Assembly: GCF_963678975.1 (NCBI RefSeq) | Contig: NC_089276.1 | Span: forward strand, 27,768,472-27,832,471 | Reading direction: 5' to 3' | Length of the DNA stretch: 64,000 nt | DNA from: Dysidea avara | Taxonomy: Eukaryota > Porifera > Demospongiae > Dictyoceratida > Dysideidae | Shown here: positions 36,801 to 49,738 of the stretch, one piece after another | How positions within the stretch are numbered: the stretch's first letter is position 1 | How the letters are laid out: every line of letters begins with the position of its first letter | Made by a program: the position numbers and the translations under genes | The notes under the pieces: model-generated | Seen by the model: the letters and a program-made list of their open reading frames with translations, nothing else | Database searches by the model: none | What the model was told of the DNA's origin: nothing

Positions 36801-39800
36801 TGTGTTACCTTGTCAAACCTCTGTAGAGTCACTCCACTGGAGAGACATGTGGGTGTTTGCTACACAGAAAAATGGTATGCTTGTGAGTGTGCAGTGTATA
36901 GCTGCGAAATGTGTGTAGTTTATTTGTGCTGTTACACACGCATGCACGCACACACATACTCTTTACACTACATGCACACGCATGCTGTAAAAGTGCAATA
37001 TTTAGCACATTATGAATCTTTTGAAAATCTCATGAAAATAGGTTTGAACTTGTGGAAATGTCATGGGTTTAAACCTGTAAACAATGTCATGAATAAGACA
37101 GAGTGTACTGTGCCATGAAGAACACCACATGTTTGACAGTATAGTAAGCTAAATTTGCATGAAAAATATACAAGTTACAGTGCGTGTGTTATGGAAAATA
37201 CCTGCTCCTATGAACTAGTATGCATGAAAAAAAAATCGACATTCAACAAAAATGTCATTAAGGAGTATGTCATGAGTATGAAGAATGTCCTGAAAATGTT
37301 TTTGTTGTTTTAATTTGTAGGAGATACTTTTGGAGAAGATTTTGCAAAGTCTCCCAATTTGCAAGAATGGGGTCAACCAACCACATTAGCCGTCACTATT
37401 CCACTAGCCAATGAGCAACTTATCTGTGATTGGCCAGATAGTAAAGACAATATAGCTCGTCGTAATTTCTGTTCTCGCTATGAAGGCTATGGAGAACTGT
37501 GTGATTGTGAGTTATGGACCACATGTGCAAAGATGGTTGATCATAACCCTCCCTACTAGCATTGTATACTGCCATGTGTAATTACACAACCAAATATAGT
37601 GCCTGTTGACAGTGACTGATGATTTAGTCACATTTACGTATGAAGATCTTTAGGCTTGATAGCTTCTAACCTAGGAAAGCAATAATATGTTATAGTGTTA
37701 CAAATTCATTATGAGAATTCTGATACACACATGCCAGGACCAACATTTCATGCATAAGATATCTTTTTGTGTGTTATATAACATGGAATTGTGTATATAG
37801 TCAGCATTGGAGATTATGAGATGTTTGATGGTGTGTAATCAGCCTTCTTTAGTTACCATGTTGTTATGTGAGTGAAATCATAAGAATCGTACCACATATA
37901 GGTTCGCATCCTCTTCCCATTACTATCAAGACAGAACCAGTATGTTACCATGGTTACAATTTCTATAATAGTTTACATATCTTATGCATAGCTACCAAAC
38001 AATAATGTCAAAAACATACCAGTTGGAATTATCGCTAGTAATCGTCCACAGTATCTGTTCAAGTAAGGGAAATGTTCTGTGTTTGTTAATAAATTATCGG
38101 TCCTGCTATCTTTTGTAGAGGAATACGCTCAATGCTATCAGCTCCTGGAGGTATGTAACTAACTGTATCCCATCATGGGTACTGTCATGCTGTACAGTTG
38201 AACCTCATCAAGGGCCATATGGGACCAAGTAATACATTCTCAATAATAAGAATGAAGTTATGAAAGTGCACTTTAGTTATATGCTTAGAACTGCTATAAT
38301 GAGGTGGTCTTGTGAAAGAGGAGAGTGAGCATGCAATTTGTAAATTTCAGTACTGACTGCTTTATAAGAGTGTTTTGTTAATTTTAGAAATAACAAGTAT
38401 TTTTTCTTTACTGTCTCATAGCAAATGCTTCACTGATTACAGCTTTCATTGATGGATTTTATCAGGTGGGTGTGTGTTTCAGATCACATGATCCACTTGT
38501 TATGCCTATCTAAACAGGAGCCTGTTGCTGTGGCATCATTATATAACATTAGAGCTGTTCAACATGAACCATCCAGTCAGAAGAATGGACGCATCACTCA
38601 ACATTATTTGGCTAGCTTGAAGAAAATCTTTGAGCTCTATCCAGTAATTATAACACTGAATGGATATTTAGAATTACTATTATTATTCTTATAGGATGCT
38701 CCTTATGCTATAGTCATTGAAGAAGATTTGGAAGTATCTCCAGATTTCTTCAAGTATTTAAACCTTACTATAATGATTTAAATGTACAATGTTTTCTGTT
38801 TCCATAGTTACTTTAGTCAGACCATTGGTCTAATGGACAAAGATGATACAATTTATTGTGTATCGGCTTGGAATGATCTGGTGAGTGTAATGTGTAAGGC
38901 AACATAGTCATGTGGCTAGAGCATTGGCCTGGTATACCAAAGGTCCCACACCTTCATCTGTGGGCCTTCTGCAGCTGCCCTATGAGGATTTCTGACTCGT
39001 AGTACCTAAGTAGCACACATGTGTTCCAGTGCCGACTATACTAACACAATAATCAAGGACTTTCTTTGTGTGTGTGTGCGTGTGTGTGTCACCACCAATG
39101 TTACCATAGGGATATGAACACTCTTGTGAGGATAGTCAGTTACTGTACAGAGTAGAGACAATGCCAGGACTGGGGTGGCTGCTAAAGCGTAAAATGTTCA
39201 AAGAAGAACTAGAGCCAATATGGCCAACTCCGGACAAATTATGGGACTGGGACATGTGGATGAGAATTGATGAGATCAGGAAGGAAAGGTAACCTGCTGT
39301 GTTTTAGTACATATAGTAGAACCAAGATCATACATACATGCTTTAATGATTAATTTGTACATTGTACCTGCCTGTAGTGCATAGATACATATAGCTAAGT
39401 TAGCTAGCAGATTTTTTTTTTCATTATACATTATACAGGGAGTGCATCATACCAGATGTATCACGGACATATCACTTTGGTAACTCTGGTACTAATGTCA
39501 ACCCATACTTCCAAGAGGCTTACTTTAAGAAACACAAACTCAACAAACAACCAATGGTAGAATTGAAGGATCTGGAAAGGTTAGTCTCATGTGAGATCAC
39601 ATGATGTTACATGGTTTCATGTGATGCAGGATGACACACGATGGATATGAGGAAATAATTCATGAACTGATCAAGTTAGTGGGTGTTAATTGTTACTATT
39701 GTGATCAATGGATGGTCACATTAGGAAGGCGGTCAGACATTTAGAGGGAAACCCATGTAAAAATAGTAATTTTGTGCCTGACACAAAGGTGAGTGTGTTC

Positions 39801-40523
39801 TTGTGTGATCACATGATCCAGACCACACCTACAGGGCAAAATATACACAATGTACATCAGTAAGAACAGCCGTCATGATTATGACACTTGGATGGGTGTG
39901 GCTAAGTGTTTTAAACTGTGGGACCTTGATGCTCGAGGATTTCACAAGGTTAGTTTGGTAGAGCTATAGACTATTCCTACAAATGATTACTAAGTTGTAT
40001 TTGTTATCTATTGACTACATATAGTACACCTGTAAAATTCAGTCTCTGAGTTTTATCTTGTGTATATCGTTTTCACTGTTGTGTTTTATGTACTGTGTCA
40101 AATGGTCTTATAGAGCTTGTGGAGGTTTTGGTTCAAGAGTAACCAGATTGTTGTGATTGGTTGTCCTGACTCCCCCTACTGCACGTGAGAACTTGGTGTT
40201 GTTGTTGTTGGTGTTGTTGTTGTTGGTGTTGTTGTTGTTGGTGTTGTTGTTGTTGGTGTTGTTGTTGTTGTTGTTGTAAGGGATTATATACTTTACCTAA
40301 TGCCAGTTTCTGTTTACACTGTGTAACTAAGCAAAGTCTAGCCTCCCATGTCATTTGTTAGCCAGACTTTGTTGTTTGTCCTAATCAAAGTCTTTTCTGA
40401 TGTATGGAGTAGTGATTCCTAAAAATATGGCTCAGACTTTTACAAATTATTTCCTGTTATATTACTAGGTACAAGCCGGACGATGTTGAACTACTAAAGA
40501 TAGAAAAGCCAAAGAACAGATGA
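33828..40523 (+). CDS. POMGNT1: Protein O-mannose beta-1,2-GlcNAc-transferase
   Basis: Golgi type II membrane enzyme that adds GlcNAc in beta-1,2 linkage to O-mannose on proteins such as alpha-dystroglycan. Twenty-one exons: 33828-33851, 34771-34882, 34933-35054, 35113-35178, 36194-36307, 36708-36777, 37321-37506, 37902-37939, 37992-38062, 38119-38150, 38422-38465, 38518-38643, 38695-38753, 38808-38880, 39110-39288, 39439-39579, 39630-39674, 39725-39788, 39835-39948, 40114-40184, 40469-40523. All phases agree and give 601 residues (human 660). The cytoplasmic tail is MNIARIWK and the membrane anchor is at about 9-27. A stem domain ([18 protein letters not shown]) is followed by the catalytic domain from about 245, with [24 protein letters not shown] (EED at 344-346, metal-binding), [36 protein letters not shown] and [10 protein letters not shown]. 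The N-terminal tail is shorter than in vertebrates. The gene shares its 5' region with ELMOD. Confidence 0.95.
35563..36069. mobile_element. hAT-like non-autonomous element, copy 2
   Basis: 507-bp copy of the 17293-17791 element in the opposite orientation, inside a POMGNT1 intron. It starts CAGTGTTGGGAGTAACGCGT and ends GTAACTTGCCCAACACTG. Flanking octamers TTGACTAT and TTAACTAT differ at one position, which fits the 8-bp target duplication of hAT elements. Confidence 0.8.
40197..40277. repeat. GTT-based tandem repeat
   Basis: About five units of a 15-bp repeat (gtgttgttgttgttg) in the last POMGNT1 intron, starting 12 bp after the exon 40114-40184 donor. Read on the minus strand it yields a glutamine/histidine run that is not a gene. 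Confidence 0.9.
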
Positions 40524-41855
40524 TACTTATATTGCTGACCTCAAATGACATCACAACCATGAGACATTTGTACTGACAGTTTTTATAAGCCAAAACACAG
40601 TAATGTATAGTAATCTATATTTCTCTGAATTAAGTATACTGATACACCCCATCTGAGAAGTGTTTACACTAGCTGGATTAATTCAAGTTGGTCAGAGAGC
40701 AATGCCATTGTAAAAGCAGCACATGCCATGATTATGTATGTAGTCTGGTGTTTGCAAGGGAAACTTCTACTTACAACAGAATGCTATAAGCAATATCTCT
40801 TCAGTAGAAATTATTTGAAATACTTACATAGAAGATTCTTTACCTGTTTATATACCAGTGTAGCACATATTGAACAAATTTGAGCATTCTGCTGCTACAC
40901 TAGTATGATAGCATCTCAATTGTAAGTGGAGGCATGTAATTCTAAAATTTCCACTGACAGATTACAACAAAATTTAATAAATCATACGATGTGAAACTCC
41001 TGACCAGATTAAATTGCTCCTTTACATAGCGTTAAGTTACAAATAGTACCTCATTGGAAATGTATGTACCTGTTTGTGGACTTCATGTGAGGCTAATTAA
41101 GAAATTAATGCCTCTTACCTGTCTGAATTAATAATAGGTACATAAAGGATTTTGGATGATGTGTCCAATATACGGCAACCAAATAAAGCTGCAGTGTTGG
41201 TACATGTATCCAGAGCTACAGCTGTATAATATAATTATAGCAAACACATTGCAATTGGTGACAGAGTCTGACAAAACCAGTCTTATAGCCTGAACTGAAA
41301 TACATAATTATGACTTACCATTGTGTATCTCCTTTCAGTGTAAGTTATAACAATTCTGTAAAATTCAGGAAAATCTTCAGGGATTTTTACGTAAGTGGTA
41401 AAACTATTACTTAGTTAAGTTAGTTAACATGTTCAATGAGAAAGTTATTAAACTTCAAACTTTAAAATAGTAGTCGAACTTGAGTCACATTGAGTATTCT
41501 AGTAGTCAGTATGTCACCAACCTGCATGCTGCTCATGTTTACTGTTCATGTACACAACTGGCAAGTCTGGCATGACCTCTTGTTACAGATGTTAGCTATA
41601 TAGCATTAGTACATGGCATAAAAGTGCTCATAAATGGTTGTGAAACTCGTACTGGTGTTGATGCAAAAGTGTTGAGTAGTGACAATGTACAACAGCATGG
41701 GGGTTCGATGCTTGGTTTGGGCTTTTTCCTCTCTTTGTTTTCCTCTTTTTTTCTTCTCTTTTTTGTCCATAGCTTTGCTCATTCGGTGTGACTGATGAGC
41801 ATTTTTTAGAATAGAAAAGGTTAAATTAGTGATTCAGTGCAACAGACTTAAAAGC
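40524..41855. other. Intergenic, POMGNT1 3' flank
   Basis: Holds the presumed POMGNT1 3' UTR and AT-rich sequence. AATAAA hexamers occur near 40977 and 41184. At about 41690-41720 GGGTTCGATGC resembles a Pol III B-box and is followed by T-rich sequence, so a degraded SINE is possible. No other gene is supported. Confidence 0.5.
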
Positions 41856-42547
41856 ATGGCAGCGAAAAACAACAAGTTTAATAATAAGGTGGGCCATGTA
41901 TGTTAATGTGGTACTGTTGTAGAGTGTGTGTAGGTTGATATTTTAATGTAAATGTCCTCAGTGGCAGGAAGATATAGTTTTGTATTGTAGGACATGCAGC
42001 GTGGTATGTCTATACTATAACTGATTTGTAGAGCATGATAGGGTATTAAAACATGTATGTAATAAGTGATAAGGCAGTAGAAAAAATATGATTTTTTTCT
42101 AATCTCTTGTAGGACAACAAACTTGCAATCATTTACACTACCAAAAATGGCCAGAGATTTCATATGATAAAAAGTGAATTGGACAAATCAGAAAGAAGAA
42201 TTGTGAAGGAATATCGCAAGACTCTTGTTCACAAAGCACGTCCTATGCCGCAGTACAACTTTTTCGTCCCACAACCAAGTTCAAAGTTGCTTACAATCCC
42301 AAGATCTCCAAATTTTATTAAACCTCCTAAGAAGTCCGCTAAGAATAAACCGACAACCCCAGAATACTCTCTACCTGAATTACCTTCATATAGTATATCA
42401 CCAACAACTGATGGAGGGAGCTTCCTTGATTATTCTACTGATACACCATGGGATAAAGAGTTTCAGGTATATACCAGTTCACCGAACATCTCTGCCAAAC
42501 GAGATGACTTGACAGGAGAACCGATGGACGTAGACAATGACAGTTAG
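41856..42547 (+). CDS. Small protein with TPX2-like motif, copy 1
   Basis: Two exons, 41856-41888 and 42113-42547, give 155 residues (start MAAKNNKFNNK, end GEPMDVDNDS). Residues about 20-70 read NGQRFHM...ERRIVKEYRK and then HKARPMPQYNFFVPQPSSK. The order basic helix, KARPMP, aromatic, FVP.PSSK and LT.P resembles the C-terminal TPX2 motif (PF06886) of spindle and microtubule proteins. The remaining C-terminal half is Ser/Pro/Thr-rich and probably disordered. A paralogue follows on the same strand at 43980-44618 with the same exon layout. Microtubule binding is an inference; the family match is by motif pattern only. Confidence 0.6.
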
Positions 42548-43979
42548 CTCAATACAAGCTATATGCTTAGTATTTATGATTATTGAATATTGATTTATTT
42601 AATTCTACCATAAATTGTGCACTGTTATAAAGCTGACAATACCACCTGACGTATATATCCACCAGGAGGAGTACACCTGATGATTTCAAGCTGGTAACCC
42701 CAAATATTCTGTACATAATATTCACATCATATGAGAAGGATGAGACAATACCATGCATTGGTCTTGTGCATACGCTGAAAATTGTATCAAGTGGTTTGTG
42801 ATTTGACTGCGAACACATACAAATATTTCTTTGCTTGACATTGTTGTCATTGTTATTGTTTTAATTTATTAGAGTACTTGACTGCTCTATTAGAGTAGAT
42901 TGTGTAGCCAATTGAGGGAAGATATTGCCTCTGGCTGTGACTGTCACCCACCAAATTTGTCTTGCGACTACGAAATATATAAATTATGAGATCACCATAA
43001 TTTGATGTGCTGGATCATTTTCCCATCCACTCGCCATTACAAGCCTAAAGTCCCTCAGCAAATGAACACATCTTTTGTATGCAGTTGTCTGTCACTGTAT
43101 GCATTTGTATGTACAATACTACTACAGTACATCATCAACGGTGATGTTTGGATGCTATATAAAAGCATGTGGCTATGTGATTATGTGCACAGTCAGGCAG
43201 CACATGTACAGCCACATGCACTGAGCCACCGCATATATAGTTTACACATGCATACACCTCTATAATACATTGTGTATGCGAATTATATATAGCTAGCTAT
43301 AGCCAACATCATTATGTGTGGTAGCTATAAGAGTGTCATAAAACAAGACATGCATCAGCACTGATCACGAGTTGCATGGCCATGGGCACTTGTGAATTTA
43401 TGAATACAGTAGCCACATGACAAGTGCCTGGGCCCTGGTAAAGCATCATCATTTCTCAGTAGCGGATTCAGGGGGGGGGAGGGGGGTGCGGGGAGCACGT
43501 GCCCCCCTTCCCCTTCCCTCATCCCTTTCAAAAAAATTGCATACAATATCGAGATACTCTAATAGAGCAGTCATTCTAATAAAGCAGTCACAGACTCACA
43601 GTGTTCATGAGGCATTATAGCTTAGCTATGAATAAGGATCTGAATAAGGATCTTTATATACTTTATAGTAAATACATTTGGTAAAGGGCAGCCATTATTG
43701 CTGTGATTTTTTTTTTGCTCCGACTTTTCAGCAAAGTGCACCCCCCTTTCCAAACTCTGGATCTGCCCCTGTTTCTTCTTGCACAGATCTCTATTTGTAC
43801 ATGCCTTGCTAGTCTATTCTACCATGTGTATATGTATCTGTGCCTAAATGTACAGAGGAGGTTCACACAGTATTTATAAATAAAATAATTATATAAATAA
43901 ATGCACTGATAAATAAATTATTTTGATGTGATGAGCACTTTATAGAAAAGCACAGAAGTCATCTAGTAACAGCATCAGC
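42548..43979. other. Intergenic between the two TPX2-like genes
   Basis: AT-rich spacer with two clusters of the dispersed motif (42878-42898; 43551-43590, the latter two units in tandem). It also has a repeat of the GCGGATTCAGGGGGGGG type at about 43458-43510, with a matching CTGGATCTGCCCC end near 43760. No gene is seen. Confidence 0.6.
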
Positions 43980-44618
43980 ATGGCCACAGCAACATATAAG
44001 GTATGATTATTTTAATGCTGTACCATGCAAAGTACAGAATTCTTTTTGTAAATCTTCACTCCTGAAAGCTAGATACTGTGTATAGTGTAATTTCAGTTTG
44101 CTGTCAGGTAGAGTTTAAAAGGTGGTAAAATATGTAGCTAGGTAGATTATAGACAAGAAATAAAGGACTCGTTATAGAGCTATATAATATAATAGCCTAA
44201 ACATTCTTTTACTGGATAGTCTGGGTTAAGTCAACCTCAATTGCAAATATAAACAAAGGTCAGCATCACCTGATCATTAACACCTACCAGTAGTTTCATT
44301 ACCAGTAGATAATCAAAGTAAACGTGGTGTTTGTTCAGGTTGCTTTTTTTTTGTTTTCCATTTTCACAGGAAAACAAACCCCCAGTTATGTATAGTGAAT
44401 GGACTATTAAGAATGGCCAGAGATTTCAGATGTCCAAGAAAGAATGGGTTGACCTTGAGAGAAGAACTGTGAAGGAATACAGGAAGGGGCTTGTACACAA
44501 AGCTCGTCCAATGCCGACCTACAATTTTTTTGTCCCTGAACCCAGCTCAAAGACACTCACAACCCCAAAATCTCCAAACATTGCCAAACAAGGAAATTGT
44601 GATCAGAGGAACCAATAG
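43980..44618 (+). CDS. Small protein with TPX2-like motif, copy 2
   Basis: Two exons, 43980-44000 and 44370-44618, give 89 residues (MATATYK, then ENKPPVMYSEW). It shares the segment NGQRFQMSKKEW...ERRTVKEYRKGLVHKARPMP and FFVPEPSSKTLTTPKSPNI with the upstream copy, then ends early after GNCDQRNQ, without the Ser/Pro-rich tail. The conserved intron position shows a tandem gene duplication. The shorter end may reflect an early stop in this copy or a tail gained in the other. Confidence 0.6.
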
Positions 44619-44907
44619 ATTAATATGCAAACATGCATTGCTGTAAAATCAATTAAGTATAAATTTTTATTGCTATTGGATTTGACTTTAAATTATTATA
44701 ATTATGCAATTAAAGCTGTTATTCCTTACAGGAGCTGTTGAAGCTCAAACAATGCGTGTTGTATAAAATGTTTATGCAAACTGTTATGCAGTAAAATTGA
44801 AACAAAAATTTACCATGGTGTATTACTGAAATGGATAATATTACATGATAATCACAGTAGAAGAATAATATAATGATGTAATAAATTAAATTCATTTCAA
44901 TCTAAAG

Positions 44908-47106
<2,199 letters not shown>

Positions 47107-48292
47107 CTTGCAGTCCTACTACAACAATACAAGTGCTTATATTGTTTTGAAAACAACTATGCCATGTCACACACATACAAATTGATTCAGAAATGATTTG
47201 TTGAGACAATTTTATGTAATGATCCTAATATCGTGAACTATCATTGCTAATGCCAGGAGATATGGCACTTCTTCTATAGGGATATAACATTTCTTATTGT
47301 TTTACTATGATTTAATATCGCGTACTACTCCAGCTTGTTTCAGTACTTTTTATCGATGTGCTATGTATGGTCCCTACTCTAGTTGAAAATTCCGAATTTT
47401 TTGTGCACTTGTTTGTTAACTTTTCTGTAAATAAAATTATTATGACTAGTGAACCCATGTATACTGCAAGAAAGAAATGGTGTCGTGCACCCCAGCTATC
47501 AATTATCGTCTGAAAAGTGGAGTATCTATAGTCATTACGTTTCATTGTCAGCTATGCTCAACCTATTACACAGCATTACGAATCAAGAACTGTTCGAAAA
47601 GCACCTCTGCAATCAAAGTAGCCACTATGAAAAATACGGACGATTTCTGTTATGAAGGGAAGCCATCACGTGCTACTGCCAAATCAACACCTTTTGCTGT
47701 CAGCAAAGATGAATGGGACACAAAGGAGGACACTGGTAAGTCCATGAAGAATGCATTGTATGTACTGCAGTATGACAAAAGGCATGTGTCCAGCTGAAGT
47801 GATGTCGAACAGTAAAAAAATTAAGCCTGTAGCCTTAGCCATTATCGAGTTATGCTTGTCTGAAGGCATCAGTTACTCAGTCAGTCAGTCAATAGAAAAT
47901 CCTGTTTAATAATTTTTAAATTCCATAGCAATTTGTTGAAAGCATTTCGGGTTGATCTGAAGGCTTGTTTGGGCCTAAGCAATACTGCCTCATTGTCAAC
48001 AAAGAAAAGTGAGGCTGGTTTTTAGGTGATGTTTTTTCATGTGTCACGCCCAAACCTTTGTGGTCCCTACTATACAGATACAGTATCTATACTGAGCAAG
48101 GTGGGGACAGGAAGCATGTACATATATGATTTGAAATTACTGTATATATATATAAAACTCTAATTATATAATGTGAATCATTAGTAGTAAGAACATTCCA
48201 AAGATAACCTACTGTACACTTCAACTAACATGTCAGAAACTACTTTTCCATGTGGACACCACCACTTGATTTGAAACACATGTAAGATCGGT

Positions 48293-48805
48293 TGTATACA
48301 ATCACTGGACTGGACTGGACTAAGGTTTTTTTTTCTTTTAGTGCATATTTGGGAAACTGGTTGTAGCTATTGCTTCAGTGAATACAAAATGTGCAGGTGA
48401 ACCTGTCTACTTGGTACATCATTAGGATTGTGTGCAATTTACATAACAACGTACCCTCTCTAGGTATAATATCATCTTATCGTACAAACCATAGAGTACG
48501 TGTGTATGTAGTGTTGTAGTAACCATGTATCCTACATCACTGAGTCAGCTAAATTAAGTGGTAGTTAACTGTCTTGCTATACCATAGCTGATACATAGCT
48601 GCAACTGGGCAAAGTTGACAAGTCTGGCATGATCACACCTTTCTTTTGTGTGTGTGTATGTGTGCGTGCAAGCGTGCGTGTTTCTTTATGTGGTCTAACT
48701 ACATGAGACTAGCATCATACTTACAACCAGTTCACTGCCAGTTGCCCAAATATTTAAAAAAGGTAAATACTTGAGTCCAGTTGTCCAGTCCAGTGATCAT
48801 ATACA
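48293..48805. mobile_element. Element with CCAGT inverted ends
   Basis: The left end reads TTGTATACAATCACTGGACTGGACTGGACTAAGG (24 plus more bases, given here by position 48291-48324). The right end is its inverse in structure, with GAGTCCAGTTGTCCAGTCCA followed by GTGATCATATACAA near 48774-48805. The expanded CCAGT minisatellite at 58105-58312 has the same edges, so both belong to one family. The copy at 48476-48675 lies within this element. Confidence 0.6.
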
Positions 48806-48978
48806 ACTCGTACAGGCTATACGATCCAATCCCATGATACTGTATTACATGTATTTACATGTATTAAAGAAACTAAGCAAGAGTATACATACTGCATTGT
48901 CTCAAATTATGGCCAGGACGTTTATTCCTTCAAGCAGCTTTTCACCCCAGCCACCAGTAACTAGGTGTTTATAATATA

Positions 48979-49084
48979 CACAGGAAAAAAAATTTATTAC
49001 CAATATTGGGGCAGCAATACTGATGTAAACATTGGTATTGCTGAACAATTCCCAACATCGGTATCAGAAAAATTTTTCCTGTGA
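48979..49084. mobile_element. 106-bp foldback element
   Basis: The ends CACAGGAAAAAAAATTTATT and AGAAAAATTTTTCCTGTG are inverted repeats. The interior has CAATATTGGGGCAGCAATAC and, in imperfect inverse, GGTATTGCTGAACAATTCCC. A typical tiny MITE. Confidence 0.7.
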
Positions 49085-49738
49085 TACATGAGACTGGTGT
49101 TTATATACAGTAAGTAGGTTCAGCATTCACAAATTGACTTCATACCTCAGTGTCATACTCACCTTGATGCCAAATCACTGCAAGAAATTATTACTGCACT
49201 AGCTAGCTAGGCATTATTTGTTATGATGCTGCATATTAGTGTACCTCCGGTGACTAAACAAGACCAGGTGTTTATACAATTCAAGGCAATATGGTATATA
49301 GTCAAAGCTGGATAGTGTAAGTATTGAACACATTTAGATCACGACAGCCCAAAAATAAAGTTCCCACAACTGGGGTCCATTATTGTTGGCAAACCTCCCC
49401 GTAGATACGGTGATTTTGGTGTTTTTATACCACATCCTTACCAACTAATCATCATTTATCGCCCCCTAGCTTCAACTGACACGACAGCAATCCAATACGA
49501 TATGGTTTCATGTTAACCACGCGTTTAATACTCGAGTTACCGATTCGTAAAAGATTTAAAACCGAGCGGCTATACGTTAAAATGAAGTACAATTAACATA
49601 CGAACGGATAGTTTACTCACCTAATTTTTCAAGAATGGGTCCTTAGTGTTCCCCGTCTAAACAATAAAACCAAAGAATTGTACTCTAAATAATGCACACA
49701 CACCAACTCTATATAATGCCCACTACTATTGTTTACAG

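Larger units (their letters stand above)
47107..49738. other. Repeat-rich spacer upstream of SLC30A7 and NADK2
   Basis: The two genes are transcribed away from each other, so both promoters lie here, at the outer edges. Contents: a repeat at 47440-47800 related to the GPS2-intron sequences 24560-24660 and 25620-25760; an element with CCAGT-rich inverted ends at about 48293-48805; the inverted repeat partner at 48476-48675; and a 106-bp foldback at 48979-49084. No intact coding gene is supported. Confidence 0.6.

Noticed and set aside
38920-39000. tRNA-like sequence (GGCTAGAGCATTGGCCTGG) in a POMGNT1 intron
   Set aside because: It resembles an A-box region only; no B-box or cloverleaf could be drawn, so a tRNA gene is not claimed.
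42225-42512. 95-codon alternative frame within the TPX2-like gene
   Set aside because: It overlaps the frame that matches its paralogue; only the other frame is conserved between the two copies.
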